This document shows, piece after piece, positions 1 to 8,173 of a DNA stretch of 64,000 nt. The notes under the pieces are model-generated. The model saw only the letters and a program-made list of their open reading frames with translations, searched no databases and was not told the DNA's origin. Each line of letters starts with the position of its first letter. The stretch's first letter is position 1. This DNA is from Allofranklinella schreckenbergeri (lineage in GTDB: Bacteria; Pseudomonadota; Gammaproteobacteria; Burkholderiales; Burkholderiaceae_C): contig NZ_RDQM01000009.1 of the NCBI RefSeq assembly GCF_003703475.1, forward strand, positions 62,001 to 126,000, given 5' to 3'. The position numbers and the translations under genes are program-made.

Positions 1-1233
1 CGCTCGGAAAGGCTGTCGGCCTACGTGCTGCTGCAACGCCTGTTGCGCCACGATCGGCAATGTGTATTGGTATTTGATGAGGTGGAAGACGTGTTCGATG
101 ACGCAGCAGGCATGCTGGCCGCATTGCTGGGCAATGGCGAGCGGGCCGGCAGCAACAAAGGCTGGATCAACCGCACGCTGGAGGAAAACCTCGTGCCTGC
201 CATCTGGATCACCAACCAGGTGCGCGGCATGGATCAGGCCTTTCTGCGCCGCTTCATGCTGCCCATGGCCGTGGGCACGCCGCCGCTGGTCGTGCGCCAG
301 CGCATTGCCCAGGTGCACCTGCCCGACGACCGCGTGCCCCAGGCGCTGCGCGAGCAACTGGCGCGCGACGACAAGCTGCAACCGGCCCAGTTCGGCATGG
401 CCAGCCGCCTGCTCAAGCTGCTGCCCGGCGCCGACGCCGCTGATGCGGTGCGCCAAGGCATTGCCGCCAGTCGTCGCTTGCTGCATGGCAGCGGCCAGCC
501 GCACCTGCGCCAGTCGGCCACGGAATTCGATCTGGAATTCTTGAACCTGGCCGGCGAACTGGCGCCGGGCCGGATCATGGCGGCCTTGCAGCGCAGCGGC
601 CAGGGGCGGCTGTGCTTCTTCGGCCCGCCAGGCACTGGCAAGACGGAGTTTGCGCACGTGCTGGCCGAGGCGCTGGAGCGCGAGCTGATCGTGCGCACCA
701 GCGCCGAGCTGATGTCCAAATGGGTGGGCGAGACAGAACAAAACATCGCCCGCCTGTTCGACAGCATCGACCCGCAGCGCAGCATCCTGCTGCTCGACGA
801 GATCGACAGCCTGCTGCGCAGCCGCACGCTGGCAGAAAAAAGCTGGGAAGCCACGCAGGTCAACCAGTTGCTGCAATGCATGGAAAGCTTTCCCGGCATC
901 CTGATTGCCGCCACCAACCTGGCCGACAAGCTGGACGCCGCCGCATTGCGGCGCTTTGACTTCAAGCTGGAGTTCCGCCCGCTCAAGCCCGAGCAGCGCC
1001 TGCGCCTGCTCGCCCGCGAAACCCTGGGCGACGCCGACCGCGCCAGCGAGCTGCCCGCGCCCGTGGCCGAGCGGCTGCTGCACATGCCAGGGCTGACGGC
1101 AGGCGACTTCGCCAACGTGGCGCGGCAGCGCCAGTTGTTGGGTGAAAGCCTGAGCGCAGAGCAATACCTGCGCCGCCTGATGGTGGAACTGCGCTTCAAG
1201 GCCGCAGAGCAGGGCGGTGTAAGCGGGGTGTAA
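1..1233 (+). CDS. AAA+ family ATPase with two AAA modules (5' end missing)
   Basis: The reading frame is open from the first base, so the N-terminus lies outside the window. The visible 410 codons hold the end of a first, degenerate AAA module (a Walker-B-like LVFDEVEDVF near the left edge and a sensor-like ITNQVRG) and a complete second module. That module has Walker A GPPGTGKT encoded at about 622-645, Walker B LLLDEIDSLL, sensor 1 AATNLADK and an arginine-finger-type ALRRFDFKLEF. This arrangement is typical of CDC48/FtsH-type remodelling ATPases. The substrate cannot be read from the sequence. A strong hairpin terminator follows directly. The neighbours (an AT-rich orphan gene and a PP2C phosphatase) do not clearly form an operon with it. 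The AAA assignment is firm; the biological role is unknown. Confidence 0.85.
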   Translation, partial: RSERLSAYVLLQRLLRHDRQCVLVFDEVEDVFDDAAGMLAALLGNGERAGSNKGWINRTLEENLVPAIWITNQVRGMDQAFLRRFMLPMAVGTPPLVVRQRIAQVHLPDDRVPQALREQLARDDKLQPAQFGMASRLLKLLPGADAADAVRQGIAASRRLLHGSGQPHLRQSATEFDLEFLNLAGELAPGRIMAALQRSGQGRLCFFGPPGTGKTEFAHVLAEALERELIVRTSAELMSKWVGETEQNIARLFDSIDPQRSILLLDEIDSLLRSRTLAEKSWEATQVNQLLQCMESFPGILIAATNLADKLDAAALRRFDFKLEFRPLKPEQRLRLLARETLGDADRASELPAPVAERLLHMPGLTAGDFANVARQRQLLGESLSAEQYLRRLMVELRFKAAEQGGVSGV

Positions 1234-1238
1234 GAAAC

Positions 1239-1270
1239 AAAAAAGCAGCGCAGAGATGCGCTGCTTTTTT
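1239..1270 (+). terminator. Rho-independent terminator after the AAA ATPase
   Basis: A perfect 8-bp stem GCAGCGCA/TGCGCTGC with a GAGA loop is flanked by an A-run and a T-run. It starts six bases after the stop codon and can work in both directions. Confidence 0.9.
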
Positions 1271-1283
1271 GAATTAATTATTG

Positions 1284-1388
1284 TTAGAGTGTGTTATGCA
1301 CTTTTCGCCCCCTGCGAGAGCGCCCCGCCTTGCGATTAAACGGTTTTGCGGCCAGCGCGGGGGAGCACAAGGTGCATATATACTCTAA
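1284..1388. repeat. MITE-like or RNA-hairpin element with 17-18 bp terminal inverted repeats
   Basis: The outer arms TTAGAGTGTGTTATGCAC (1284-1301) and GTGCATATATACTCTAA (1372-1388) are imperfect inverted repeats. Pairing continues inward (CGCCCCCTGCG against CGCGGGGGAGCAC), so nearly the whole 105 bp can fold into one long interrupted hairpin. It fills the gap between the ATPase terminator and the AT-rich gene at 1438. It could be a small non-autonomous element, a structured RNA or a regulatory site. No transposase with such ends is present in the window. Confidence 0.5.
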
Positions 1389-1437
1389 CGCTGGTTTGGT
1401 TTTTTATGGCGCCTATTTTTTATGAAAGGATGATGCC

Positions 1438-2238
1438 GTGAACGATGGAGTGGATAGGGACTTTGCAAACTGGGCGCTGAATTACTCTGGCTGTGATGGC
1501 GGGGATTGGGGTGATCCGGGAAATCCATCTATTTGGGTGTGTGGCATAGAGTGGGGTAGCCCGAGGAATATTGATGGCAATCTGGATGTGGATGCAATGA
1601 GGGAGTGCTTCAGGAGTCCCGTAAATGCGGAAGGCTATGATAATGTCGAGGAGCAATGGGTGTATTCATACAATAGGGCCTGCTTCAAAATTTTTTCTGC
1701 AATTCATGCTCTCGATGAGAGAGGTAATGGTTTCCGTGAGGTTGGAAGGGCTGAACAATACAAAGATTTCGCTCATAGGGTTCGCCCTTTTGTCAAGGGG
1801 TGCAGAGGTTATGCCAAGATCAATCTTTACCCTCTTGCTTTCAGGAATATAGGAAAAGAGTTGTGGACTGAAGTTCATAGGCAGGCAACAAAATTCAGCA
1901 ACAAGAATGATTATGTTGAGTGGGTTGCGAAGAATAGGTTTCCTGTAATGAGATCCTGGGTGCAGGAAAAGAGGCCAAGGCTGATTATTTGTTTCGGTGT
2001 TAGTGGAAGATATCCGGAAGATTTTAGGCGTGCATTTCTGATGGGGGATAGGTTATTTGAAAAGAAAAAGGTTGATGGCTGTAAATTTGAAATATATGTT
2101 CAGTACTCTGATGAGCGTCATAGGACGCTTGTTGCAGTGGCGCCATTTCCGACATCTCCTTCAGGTGGTCTGCTAAGCAATGCTGCGCGGCAAAGGCTTG
2201 GTGAGTTTTTGGTAGGGATGCTGAATGCCAATAATTGA
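1438..2238 (+). CDS. Uncharacterised protein, AT-rich gene, possibly UDG-like fold
   Basis: A 266-residue protein I do not recognise. The gene starts with GTG, behind an AAAGGA Shine-Dalgarno at about 1424-1429. Codon use is visibly AT-rich (many AAT, TTT, AGG, ATA) against GC-rich neighbours, which suggests horizontal acquisition. No signal peptide or membrane segment is seen. The spacing of conserved-looking blocks (VCGIEWGSP near residue 34, INLYPLAF near 124, LIICFGVSGRYP near 182, VAVAPFPTSPSGG near 238) resembles the order of strand-loop motifs in uracil-DNA-glycosylase-like folds. That is an inference with low certainty. It is flanked by an inverted-repeat element upstream and an AT-rich spacer downstream. 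Confidence 0.6.
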   Translation: MNDGVDRDFANWALNYSGCDGGDWGDPGNPSIWVCGIEWGSPRNIDGNLDVDAMRECFRSPVNAEGYDNVEEQWVYSYNRACFKIFSAIHALDERGNGFREVGRAEQYKDFAHRVRPFVKGCRGYAKINLYPLAFRNIGKELWTEVHRQATKFSNKNDYVEWVAKNRFPVMRSWVQEKRPRLIICFGVSGRYPEDFRRAFLMGDRLFEKKKVDGCKFEIYVQYSDERHRTLVAVAPFPTSPSGGLLSNAARQRLGEFLVGMLNANN

Positions 2239-2309
2239 AAATATTTGATGGTGTGATGCAATTTCTTCATGTTGTTGTTTTTCTGATTTTTCGAACTTTT
2301 AATTAAAAA

Positions 2310-3194
2310 TCAAACACGACAATTTTGCACCCTCACCACCACTACCGAGCAGTCGTCCGATGCGCCGGCCTGCAAGTAGGCCGCCTTCAGGGCCTGCACA
2401 TTGGCATCCAGGCTGGTCTGACGCTGCCACAGCAGTGGTAGGCGCTCATCGCCCAGGCTGTCGTGCAGGCCATCGGTGGCCAGGATGAACACGTCGCCCG
2501 CTTGCACCTGGCCATGCCAGATGTGCAGCCAGTTTTCAGGCGTTGGCGGCGGGGTGTCGTCGTCTGCCGGGTCGTCCAGCAAGTCGGGCTCGTCGCCCTG
2601 GTCGCTGCCCAAGGTCAAACAATGCAACAAGCCCTGGTAGATGGATGCGCTGGCGCCGTGCTGTTCGGGGCTGACTTCGCCTTCGTCCAGCATGTGCTGC
2701 CAGATGGTGTGGTCGCGGCTGAGTTGTTGCCAGGCCATGCCGCCCGTGGCGTTTGGACGCAGACGCCAGATGCGCGAGTCGCCGCAGTTGACGGCGCAGG
2801 CTTGGCCATTCTGGATCATCAGGCTGGCCAGCGTGGTGGAGGCGCCTTGCGTGGCGGGCCTGAGGTAGCGCGATTGCCATGCCGAGACGGCTGCGCGCAC
2901 CAGGGCCGGCAGGGCCGATGCGCTGCCGGGCAGCAGGTCGGCCCGGTGGTGCAGGGTGTGCAGCAAGCTGCGGCTGGCCAGAGCGGCATGCGGGCTGGCC
3001 GATACGCCATCGGCCACCGACAGCCAGAGCGCACCGCCTGCAACGGGCAGCGCGGGTAGAGTGGCGTTTTGCTTTTGCCAGACTTGGCATTGGCCTGCCC
3101 ATTGGAAGGCTAGGGCGTCTTGGATGGTCGGGTGCTTGCCGTGGGGTAATTGGCAGGCGGCGATGGCGTGTTGGAACAGGGCAAGGTCGAACAT
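2310..3194 (-). CDS. PP2C-family serine/threonine protein phosphatase
   Basis: A 294-residue soluble phosphatase. PP2C landmarks are in order: metal-binding SVADGVS around D62, GASTTLASL around residue 118, NCGDSRIWRL around 137, LSRDHT around 158, ILATDGLHDSL around D241 and a final SDDCSVVVV near 277. These Asp residues coordinate the Mn/Mg pair in the family. The first motif lacks the usual GMGG glycines (ADGVSASPH), an atypical but seen variant. No kinase gene is adjacent, so the target is unknown. The gene runs opposite to the flanking genes, and a MITE-like element lies just upstream of its start. Confidence 0.88.
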   Translation of the reverse strand: MFDLALFQHAIAACQLPHGKHPTIQDALAFQWAGQCQVWQKQNATLPALPVAGGALWLSVADGVSASPHAALASRSLLHTLHHRADLLPGSASALPALVRAAVSAWQSRYLRPATQGASTTLASLMIQNGQACAVNCGDSRIWRLRPNATGGMAWQQLSRDHTIWQHMLDEGEVSPEQHGASASIYQGLLHCLTLGSDQGDEPDLLDDPADDDTPPPTPENWLHIWHGQVQAGDVFILATDGLHDSLGDERLPLLWQRQTSLDANVQALKAAYLQAGASDDCSVVVVRVQNCRV

Positions 3195-3210
3195 GGTGTG
3201 CGTAAGAGAT

Positions 3211-3328
3211 TGTTCAAAATCTTGGCACGAGGGGGGACAAGAAGCGGTTGGCGATGGGTTGCAAGGCGGCCCCCCGCCTCAGAGCGCCCAAATCCGCTTT
3301 CTCGAGCGCCGCGTAGCAGTTTTGAACA
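3211..3328. mobile_element. MITE-like non-autonomous element (copy 1), IS5-type ends
   Basis: About 118 bp bounded by TGTTCAAAATCT and TTTTGAACA. The end sequence matches the terminal inverted repeat of the IS5-family element at 39970-40817. The interior aligns with the reverse complement of the element at 6295-6451: both carry GGCACGA, CAAGAAGCGG, GATGGG and TGCAAGGC in the same order after the left end. It has no coding capacity. It lies between the divergent PP2C and sirtuin genes, so it may carry or disrupt promoter sequence. Confidence 0.65.
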
Positions 3329-3433
3329 GAGGCGCTACAGCATGGGGATGTGAGAAGGGCGCGCTGCACGGAAAGCCAAAACGGGGTGCTGGATCTTTTC
3401 CCCGTTGGGCACTCCGCAGCGAGACAAGATGGG

Positions 3434-4312
3434 ATGCATATGACGCAGATACAAGGCATGAAAGACTGCAATGAAAACCTGGCGCGCGCCGCCGCACTGG
3501 TAGCGCAGGCCGATGCGCTGCTGGTGTGCGCGGGCGCGGGCATGGGGGTGGATTCGGGGCTGCCCGATTTCCGTGGCGATGAAGGGTTTTGGCGCGCTTA
3601 CCCGGCGTTGGGGCGGGCGCGCCTGTCTTTTACCGAGATTGCCAATGCGCGGCGTTTTGCGCGCGATCCGGCGCTGGCTTGGGGCTTTTACGGCCACCGC
3701 CTGGCGCTGTACCGGGCGACGCAGCCGCATGCGGGCTTTGCGCTGCTGCGCCAATGGGGCCAGCGCCTGCCTGGCGGCTGTTTTGTGTTCACCAGCAATG
3801 TGGACGGGCAGTTTCAAAAAGCTGGCTTCGATACCCAGGCGATCGAGGAATGCCACGGCTCCATCCACCACCTGCAATGCAGTCGACCTTGTTCGGAGAG
3901 GATTTTGCCGGCCGATGGTCTGCAAGCGCGTGTCGATGAAGCCGCGTGCCGCTGGCTGGGGCCTTTGCCGCTGTGCCCGGATTGCGGCGCGGTGCTGCGG
4001 CCCAATGTGCTGATGTTTGATGACTGGCAGTGGATCAGCGCGCGGAGCGATGCGCAGCGCCGCCGCCTGGATGCCTGGCTGGCGCAGCAACAGCAGGCTG
4101 GGCGTCGCCTGGTGGTGATCGAGCTGGGCGCAGGCACGGCCATTGCCACGGTACGGCATTTTGCGCAGCGGGCGCGTCAGCGCCTGTCGAAGCAGGGCGC
4201 AGGTCTGGTGCGCATCAACTTGCGTGCGCCGCGGGTGTCGGATCCGCAGGACGTGGGTCTGGCCTTGGGCGCACTGGAGGCCTTGCAGCAGATCGAACAG
4301 CGGCTGCCTTGA
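3434..4312 (+). CDS. SIR2-family NAD-dependent protein deacylase (sirtuin)
   Basis: About 292 residues from the ATG at 3434. ATG 3440 is equally possible, and an upstream in-frame ATG at 3350 lies only about 20 bases from the MITE end and has no good ribosome site. Sirtuin signatures are present: the NAD-binding GAGMGVDSGLPDFRG block, TSNVDGQF, the catalytic-His CHGSIHHLQC, two zinc cysteine pairs (CSRPC and CPDCG) and RPNVLMF. Known reaction: NAD-dependent removal of acyl groups from lysine, giving nicotinamide and O-acyl-ADP-ribose. The gene precedes glnS but glnS has its own promoter-like box, so an operon is unlikely. Confidence 0.87.
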   Translation: MHMTQIQGMKDCNENLARAAALVAQADALLVCAGAGMGVDSGLPDFRGDEGFWRAYPALGRARLSFTEIANARRFARDPALAWGFYGHRLALYRATQPHAGFALLRQWGQRLPGGCFVFTSNVDGQFQKAGFDTQAIEECHGSIHHLQCSRPCSERILPADGLQARVDEAACRWLGPLPLCPDCGAVLRPNVLMFDDWQWISARSDAQRRRLDAWLAQQQQAGRRLVVIELGAGTAIATVRHFAQRARQRLSKQGAGLVRINLRAPRVSDPQDVGLALGALEALQQIEQRLP

Positions 4313-4400
4313 GCCTTTTGTCGCGCGCTCGACCTGCGTGGGCATGGACGAAACAGTTTGCGCTGCCTCTCGCCCGGCCCAACAGAGCGGGCGCCGTCCC

Positions 4401-4406
4401 TACAAT
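4401..4406 (+). promoter_or_regulatory. Putative -10 box (TACAAT) for glnS
   Basis: TACAAT ends nine bases before the glnS ATG. Transcription would begin within a few bases of the start codon, predicting a leaderless or very short-leader mRNA. No convincing -35 hexamer is visible. Confidence 0.4.
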
Positions 4407-4414
4407 CGGCGCCC

Positions 4415-6292
4415 ATGAACACATCCACTTCCCCTGAAAGCGCTGCGCCTGGTCAGAACGAGGGCGCAGAGACCAAACCCAGCAACTTTCTGCGCCAGGC
4501 CATTGAGCACGATCTGGCGCAAGGCACCTACGCCCAGCGCCGCTGGGGCGGCAGCCCGGGCGATGGTGCGCACCATGCGGCGGGCATGGCCGATCCCGCG
4601 CCGGTGCGCATGCGCTTTCCGCCCGAGCCCAACGGCTATTTGCACCTGGGCCACGCCAAAAGCATCTGGCTGAACTTCTCGCTGGCGCAAGCCTATGGTG
4701 GCGCATGCCACCTGCGCTTTGACGACACCAACCCCGAGAAGGAAGAGCAGGAATACGTCGATTCCATCCGCGAGCTGGTGCAGTGGCTGGGCTACGACAC
4801 CGGCTACGCCGACGTGCCCGGCCAGCCCGGCGTGGTGCAGCCGCATGTGTATTACGCCAGCGATTATTTCGACTTCATGTACCGCGCTGCCGAGTACCTG
4901 ATCGAGGCCGGGCACGCCTACGTGGACGAGCAAACGCCCGAGCAAATGCGCGCCAACCGGGGCGACTTCGGCACGCCTGGCATCAACAGCCCCTGGCGCG
5001 ACCGCAGCCCGGCCGAGAACCTGGCGCGCTTTCGCGAGATGCGCGATGGCCAACACCCCGATGGCAGCATGGTGCTGCGCGCCAAGATCGACATGGCCAG
5101 CCCCAACATCAACATGCGCGACCCGGCCATCTACCGCATCCGCCGCGCCACCCACCACAACACGGGCGACAAATGGTGCATTTACCCCATGTACACCTTT
5201 GCCCACCCCATCGAGGACGCGCTGGAGCAAATCACCCACAGCTTTTGCACGCTGGAGTTTGAAGACCAGCGCCCGTTTTACGACTGGCTGCTTGAGCGCC
5301 TCTGTGAAGGCGGCCTGCTGCAAAGCCCCCCGCCGCGCCAGTACGAATTTGCGCGCCTGAACCTCACCCACGTCATCACCAGCAAGCGCCGCCTGCGCCA
5401 GTTGGTGGAAGAAGCCCACGTGGACGGCTGGGACGACCCGCGCATGCCCACCCTGGCCGGGCTGCGCCGGCGCGGCTACACGCCCGATGCACTCAAGCTC
5501 TTTTGCGAGCGCTCGGGCATTTCCAAGGCCGGCGGCTGGATCGACTACTCCGCGCTGGAAGGCGCGCTGCGCGACGTGCTTGACCCCATCGCTCCGCGCG
5601 CTCTGGCCGTGCTCGATCCGCTCAAGCTCGAACTCACCAACTGGGACGCCCTCTTTGGCGCGGGCCACCTGGAGCCTTGCCAGGCCCCGCTGAACCCGCA
5701 CGACGAGGCCGCTGGCCAGCGCCAGTTCACCCTCGGGCGCGAGAGCTGGATCGAGCGCGAAGACTTCATGGCCGTGCCCAGCAAAGGCTTTCGCCGCCTG
5801 TACCCGCCGCACACCGGCGGCGACGGCCAGCCCAAGGAAGGCAACAAAGTGCGCCTCAAATACGGCTACGTCGTGCAATGCACTGGCTTTGAGCAAGACG
5901 CCGATGGCCGCGTTACCAAAGTGCTGGCCGAAGTCATCCCCGACACCAAGAGCGGCACGCCCGGCGCGGACAGCGTCAAGGTCAAGGGCGTGATCGGCTG
6001 GGTGGGCGCGCACGACGGCGCAGCGGCCGAGTTCCGCCTGTACGAGCGCCTGTTCAAAGTGGAACACCCCGGTCAGGCCGAGCTGGCTGAAGAACTCAAC
6101 CCTGGCAGCCTGCAAATCGCCCGCGGCTACGTGGAGGCGGGCCTGCTGCAAGCCGTGCAGGCCGAAGGCGAACAGCCGCGCCCTTGGCAGTTCGAGCGCC
6201 TGGGCTACTTCGTGCGCGACCGCCGCGCGCCGGTCGGTGACGGCCTGGTCTTTAACCGCGCCTGCGGCTTGAAAGACGGCTGGAAGGCTTGA
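4415..6292 (+). CDS. glnS: Glutaminyl-tRNA synthetase
   Basis: A 625-residue class I aminoacyl-tRNA synthetase that charges tRNA-Gln with glutamine in the cytoplasm. The HIGH-type motif is PPEPNGYLHLGHAKS near residue 76. The KMSKS-type loop reads ITSKRRL instead of the more common VMSKR, a variant I associate with betaproteobacteria. FDDTNPEKEEQEYV and the later anticodon-binding beta-barrel region (RESWIEREDF) are intact. The protein is longer than the E. coli enzyme because of an N-terminal extension (about 35 polar residues) and C-terminal insertions. The ATG at 4415 was chosen over the upstream in-frame start at 4358 because family similarity and the -10 box favour it. Confidence 0.97.
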   Translation: MNTSTSPESAAPGQNEGAETKPSNFLRQAIEHDLAQGTYAQRRWGGSPGDGAHHAAGMADPAPVRMRFPPEPNGYLHLGHAKSIWLNFSLAQAYGGACHLRFDDTNPEKEEQEYVDSIRELVQWLGYDTGYADVPGQPGVVQPHVYYASDYFDFMYRAAEYLIEAGHAYVDEQTPEQMRANRGDFGTPGINSPWRDRSPAENLARFREMRDGQHPDGSMVLRAKIDMASPNINMRDPAIYRIRRATHHNTGDKWCIYPMYTFAHPIEDALEQITHSFCTLEFEDQRPFYDWLLERLCEGGLLQSPPPRQYEFARLNLTHVITSKRRLRQLVEEAHVDGWDDPRMPTLAGLRRRGYTPDALKLFCERSGISKAGGWIDYSALEGALRDVLDPIAPRALAVLDPLKLELTNWDALFGAGHLEPCQAPLNPHDEAAGQRQFTLGRESWIEREDFMAVPSKGFRRLYPPHTGGDGQPKEGNKVRLKYGYVVQCTGFEQDADGRVTKVLAEVIPDTKSGTPGADSVKVKGVIGWVGAHDGAAAEFRLYERLFKVEHPGQAELAEELNPGSLQIARGYVEAGLLQAVQAEGEQPRPWQFERLGYFVRDRRAPVGDGLVFNRACGLKDGWKA

Positions 6293-6294
6293 GC

Positions 6295-6451
6295 GCCTGT
6301 TCAAATTCTCTGCACGGCGATCAAGAGAGCGGGGTTGGGCGGTCTGCGGTGTTGCAAAGCCTCGCCATAGCGGGGGCTATGGCTGTGTTTTGCGCCTTGC
6401 AGCCCATCCCACCCCGCTTCTTGCCCACTCGTGCCGAGATTTTGAACAGGC
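6295..6451. mobile_element. MITE-like non-autonomous element (copy 2), IS5-type ends
   Basis: Perfectly inverted outer ends GCCTGTTCAAA (6295-6305) and TTTTGAACAGGC (6440-6451) enclose about 157 bp without a gene. Read on the minus strand it aligns with the element at 3211-3328. It contains an internal palindrome around GCCATAGCGGGGGCTATGGC (about 6364-6383). It begins two bases after the glnS stop codon, so it may supply the 3' end of that transcript. Confidence 0.7.
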
Positions 6452-6531
6452 TCTGAGCGCTTGGGCAAGGGCGTTGAGCGTCAACGGGGCTGCCGCGTCG
6501 CATTGGCGGGCAGCCTTTTTGGTATTTTTGC

Positions 6532-6602
6532 CAATCAAAAAGAAATAAAATGCCCTTGTTTGGGCAAGTTGGTGTTCGAGTGGATTTTTCTTTGGTTTGT
6601 GT
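6532..6602 (-). repeat. Dispersed AT-rich intergenic palindrome, copy A
   Basis: Left arm AATCAAAAAGAAATAAAA, core CCCTTGTTTGGGCAA (the core in reverse orientation), right arm TTTTTCTTTGGTTTG. Between the converging glnS and gspK. Confidence 0.7.
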
Positions 6603-7030
6603 TTTGAGGGTTGGCCTGCAAGCGCCCCGGCGCATGGGGCGGATGCTGGCGTGTGCGGCCCGTCTGGCCGCTGCTGGCCGCAGTTTGATGCAGCCTGAAA
6701 CGCCAGAGGCATCAACCACCCGCTGGCCGGTGGGAGGCGGATCACCATCCGCGCCGTTCGCTGCTGGCCTGAAAAGGCGCGCAGCTACGCCTGAAAGGAG
6801 GGTGCGGCACTTACCCCTGCCGCCGCCCGCTGGCCTTCGGACTATATGTGGGGTTGTCTTTTGAACTGGCTTGGGGATTCTGTGTGAAATCCTTGGCCGG
6901 GCGATGGCCCCGGTTATGCCTGAAAAGGTTTGTTCTGAATAGTGGGGCAAGCCTCTAGAAAAAAGAAAGATCCAGCCTCGCGCATGGCCAATTTTGCTTT
7001 TGGGTAGCGGCGTGCATGGATGTTTTATCG

Positions 7031-7094
7031 ATCAAAGGAAATAAAACTGCCTTATTTCGGTAAATTGGTGTTTGATTTGATTTTCCTTTGATTG
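7031..7094 (-). repeat. Dispersed AT-rich intergenic palindrome, copy B
   Basis: Arms ATCAAAGGAAATAAAA and TTTTCCTTTGATT, core GCCTTATTTCGGTAA. Same orientation as copy A, 430 bp away, ending about 12 bp from the gspK stop. Confidence 0.75.
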
Positions 7095-7106
7095 GAATAA
7101 TGAGGC

Positions 7107-8162
7107 CTATTGCGGGCTGGCCTGCATCAGCGCCTCCAGCGGCGTGCCCGGCGGCACGGGGCAGGCGCGGCCGAGGGTTTGCAGGGTTTGGCCTTGGCGC
7201 TCGACGAGGAATTGGTCCTGGATTTCCAGCTCGTCGATGCGCAGGCGGCCGGCGACGAGGAAGTATTGGCTGGCTACGCCAAAGAGGTTGGCGTCCAGTT
7301 GCACGCCTTCGGGCATGAAGGCTTGTGCGTCGGCCAGCGAGGTAAAGGGTTTCATGCGCACGGCGGCGAGTTTTTCTGCCGTGGCCGCGCCCGCTTGCGG
7401 GGGCAGGGCAGCGGCGAGCACGCGGGCGCTGGCGGTGTTGAGGTTCAGGCGCGTGCGCCCGGGCAAGATGGTGGCGTGCGGGCGCAGCAGGGCGATGTGC
7501 TCGGCGCTCAGGCCCAGCCAGCCCAGTTGTTCGATGCAGCGCGGCGCCAGCGGCACGGGGGCGTCGAGGTCGCGGCGGGTGGCGTCGAGGTATTTCTGGG
7601 CGACTTGCTGCGCCAGATCGCCGCCCAGGCCCAGCGCTTCAAACAGGCGCTGCCATTGCGCCAGCGCGGCGGGGTCAATGGCTTGGTGGCGGATGAGGTT
7701 GCTGAGGTTGAGGCGTCCGTCCAGATCGAGCATGCCGCCGCTGAAGTAGGCCTGGCCGAGGTCGGCATTGGCGTCGGTGGCGATGTTGCGCTCGGCGCTG
7801 AGGAAGGCGCCGAGTTTGGATTCGGCCAGCGGCACGGTCCAGGGTTCGTCCAGGTGGTCGGCTTGCTGGGCTTTGCGGCGGTCGTCGGTGGCATCGATGC
7901 GCAGGATGATTTTGGACCAGTCCAGCGCGCCGCGCACCAGCCAGTGCACTTGGGCCTGGGCGCGTTCGTCGGCTTCGGCCTGGGCGCTGCGCCATTGCTG
8001 CCAACTGGCGCTGGCGGCGAGGCTGGCGACCAGGGCGACGATGAGCATGGCCAGCAGCAGGGCGACGCCGCGTTGCGGGCGCGGCGCGGCGGATGCGGCG
8101 GCGGGCGGGGCGATCACAAAGGGCGCAGTGGGCATGGCGATCAACGGGCGATCAATGGGCAC
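7107..8162 (-). CDS. gspK: Type II secretion minor pseudopilin GspK
   Basis: A 351-residue protein with the start at GTG 8162, 11 bases after gspJ; an ATG at 8135 is an alternative. It has a proline/alanine-rich leader, then QRGVALLLAMLIVALVAS, the prepilin cleavage site and hydrophobic helix typical of GspK. Position +5 is L rather than the E of other pseudopilins, as is usual for this subunit. The large periplasmic domain has the helical T2SSK pattern (NLNTASARVLAAAL). GspK caps the pseudopilus tip with GspI and GspJ in the inner membrane/periplasm. It is last in the gspH-I-J-K unit. Confidence 0.88.
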   Translation of the reverse strand: MPIDRPLIAMPTAPFVIAPPAAASAAPRPQRGVALLLAMLIVALVASLAASASWQQWRSAQAEADERAQAQVHWLVRGALDWSKIILRIDATDDRRKAQQADHLDEPWTVPLAESKLGAFLSAERNIATDANADLGQAYFSGGMLDLDGRLNLSNLIRHQAIDPAALAQWQRLFEALGLGGDLAQQVAQKYLDATRRDLDAPVPLAPRCIEQLGWLGLSAEHIALLRPHATILPGRTRLNLNTASARVLAAALPPQAGAATAEKLAAVRMKPFTSLADAQAFMPEGVQLDANLFGVASQYFLVAGRLRIDELEIQDQFLVERQGQTLQTLGRACPVPPGTPLEALMQASPQ

Positions 8163-8173
8163 TCAGCGCGCGA

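Larger units (their letters stand above)
6452..7106. other. Gene-free interval between glnS and gspK
   Basis: No credible gene is seen on either strand; the open frames here have shadow-like composition and cross the repeats. The stretch holds two copies of the dispersed AT-rich palindrome (6532-6602 and 7031-7094) and a GC-rich middle in which GCCTGAAA occurs four times (about 6693, 6767, 6789 and 6918, three followed by AGG or GG). It separates converging transcription units. Confidence 0.6.

Noticed and set aside
1-3194. AAA ATPase, AT-rich gene and PP2C phosphatase as one defence operon
   Set aside because: A strong terminator follows the ATPase, PP2C is on the opposite strand, and no kinase or effector domain is seen; proximity alone is not enough.
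4400-6304. 634-codon open frame antisense to glnS
   Set aside because: Mirror frame of a gene with strong codon bias; its translation is low-complexity and Val/Ala/Gly-rich.
6321-6950. Possible 209-codon gene in the glnS-gspK gap
   Set aside because: It spans the MITE-like element and a palindrome copy, has Arg/Pro-rich shadow composition and no start context.
6532-7094. CRISPR array from regularly repeated AT-rich units
   Set aside because: Spacing between copies is irregular (hundreds to thousands of bases), units are not identical, and no cas genes exist in the window.
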